A DNA stretch of 64,000 nucleotides from Microscilla marina ATCC 23134. GTDB taxonomy: Bacteria; Bacteroidota; Bacteroidia; Cytophagales; Microscillaceae. Positions 63,492-64,000 of this stretch are shown here, piece after piece (positions within the stretch are counted from its first letter, which is position 1; each line of letters starts with the position of its first letter). The DNA is taken from the NCBI RefSeq assembly GCF_000169175.1, contig NZ_AAWS01000014.1, positions 124,001 through 188,000 of the forward strand, written 5' to 3'. The notes under the pieces are model-generated. The model did not search any database and had not been told where the DNA came from. It saw only the letters and a list, made by a program, of their open reading frames with translations. A program made the translations under genes and the position numbers.

Positions 63492-64000
63492 ATGAAAATA
63501 CAAACTACCCGACACGTCGTTTTATGGCTTGTAGTTCTAATGCTGGGCAGCCAAACCAGTTTTGCCCAAAAAATTGTGACCTTGAATAAACTACCCGCAT
63601 CACCCGAAGAGTTTATCAAGATGCGTAACAAAATGTCGAGGAGCCCTGAGGGAGGAGCTGCTATGTTTCTTGCGGCATTGCTCAATATGGGTAAAAACGA
63701 AAAATTAGGTATGCAATGCCTCACTATTGCTATAGATCAGTCTCAGGTAGTAAGTGGCAACGTGTATAAAGGCTACAAACCTGGGCGTAGTGTAATGTAT
63801 CACTTAAATCGTTTGAAAAGAGGAGGTAGCAGAGGTAATTTTTGGGCGTATGCTCCCAAGGCTTACCTTAAGGGGGCTACTCTAAAAAATGGATATACCC
63901 CCAGCAAACCCTATAAAGTAGTAACCTCTCGAAACAAATACAGTGGTAAAGAGTCTAGCGGAAGGGTCAAAGTATTTGTCGATGTAGCAGGTTTTCGACC
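63492..64000 (+). CDS. Secreted protein, possibly DUF6935-like (truncated by the window end)
   Basis: The frame starts at ATG 63492 and is open at the right edge (169 complete codons seen). It has a signal peptide (VVLWLVVLMLGSQTSFAQ), then LPASPEEFIKMRNKMSRSPEGGAAMFLAALLNMGKNEKLGMQCLTIAID and PKAYLKGATLKNGYTPSKPYKVV. This resembles a family annotated as DUF6935, of unknown role (family recall is tentative). It probably forms a short operon with the preceding gene. The C-terminus is outside the window. Confidence 0.65.
   Translation, partial: MKIQTTRHVVLWLVVLMLGSQTSFAQKIVTLNKLPASPEEFIKMRNKMSRSPEGGAAMFLAALLNMGKNEKLGMQCLTIAIDQSQVVSGNVYKGYKPGRSVMYHLNRLKRGGSRGNFWAYAPKAYLKGATLKNGYTPSKPYKVVTSRNKYSGKESSGRVKVFVDVAGFR

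Overview
The window is chromosomal DNA of a marine-type Bacteroidota, most likely a Cytophagales bacterium close to Microscilla (genus-level placement is inference). Supporting signs are a C10 protease ending in a type IX secretion (T9SS) sorting domain, a PorV-type T9SS outer-membrane protein, candidate promoters of the Bacteroidota form TTTG-N19-22-TAnnTTTG, the near absence of Shine-Dalgarno sequences, AT-rich spacers, and families typical of the phylum (DUF4953/5117 metalloprotease, SiaB/SiaC, DUF6702). No rRNA, tRNA, CRISPR array, intact insertion sequence or complete prophage was seen.

Layout. 1-2.6 kb: a cell-wall-lytic operon, a glucosaminidase/SH3/M15 protein followed by an NlpC/P60-like lipoprotein. 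2.8-8.5 kb: purK, a GlsB/YeaQ membrane protein, a repeat-bearing 1.2 kb spacer and the T9SS-exported C10 protease. 8.6-12.3 kb: an accessory patch with two paralogous unknowns plus a KilA-N protein, a divergent XRE regulator, a membrane TPR protein and an unlisted 59-residue Gly-Gly-leader peptide. 12.8-24.6 kb: a TPR membrane protein, a coupled PLP enzyme/radical SAM pair, STAS-like and Uma2-like proteins, DUF2459, MmcQ/YjbR, a large metalloprotease, an ATP-grasp protein and a stand-alone SecD P1-head protein. 24.8-27.5 kb: M16 peptidase, ispF, lipoprotein. 27.5-35 kb: a reverse-strand phosphothreonine signalling cluster (zinc-ribbon FHA, VWA-TM-FHA, PP2C, LysM pseudokinase, active kinase). 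35.6-40.9 kb: purE, oxyR divergent from dps, a VOC protein, arylamine N-acetyltransferase, siaC and siaB. 41-49.7 kb: flippase, porV, TetR, and a GT39/methyltransferase/GT2 glycosylation group. 50.6-53 kb: a sensor without an output domain. 53.3-58.4 kb: two tandem polymorphic toxin-like proteins. 58.9-64 kb: DUF6702, rseP, dxr, a 41-residue membrane peptide and two unknowns, the last cut by the window end.

How the genes work together. The 27.5-35 kb cluster reads as one envelope-linked circuit. The kinase would phosphorylate threonines, the FHA proteins would bind them, and the phosphatase would reverse the mark. Both the phosphatase and the pseudokinase carry LysM-like modules that should lie in the periplasm. 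SiaB/SiaC is a second, separate phospho-switch. PorV and the C10 protease belong to T9SS export.

The most novel items are (i) the toxin-like pair, which share an essentially identical N-terminal half and promoter region (about 1 kb of DNA), a 7-residue repeat, a DUF4157-like HExxH domain and a papain-like Cys/His/Asp constellation, but have different C-termini; (ii) the Gly-Gly-leader peptide; (iii) the pseudokinase/LysM cluster with recurrent Thr-hydrophobic-Gly motifs; and (iv) families of dispersed palindromic elements in the intergenic DNA.
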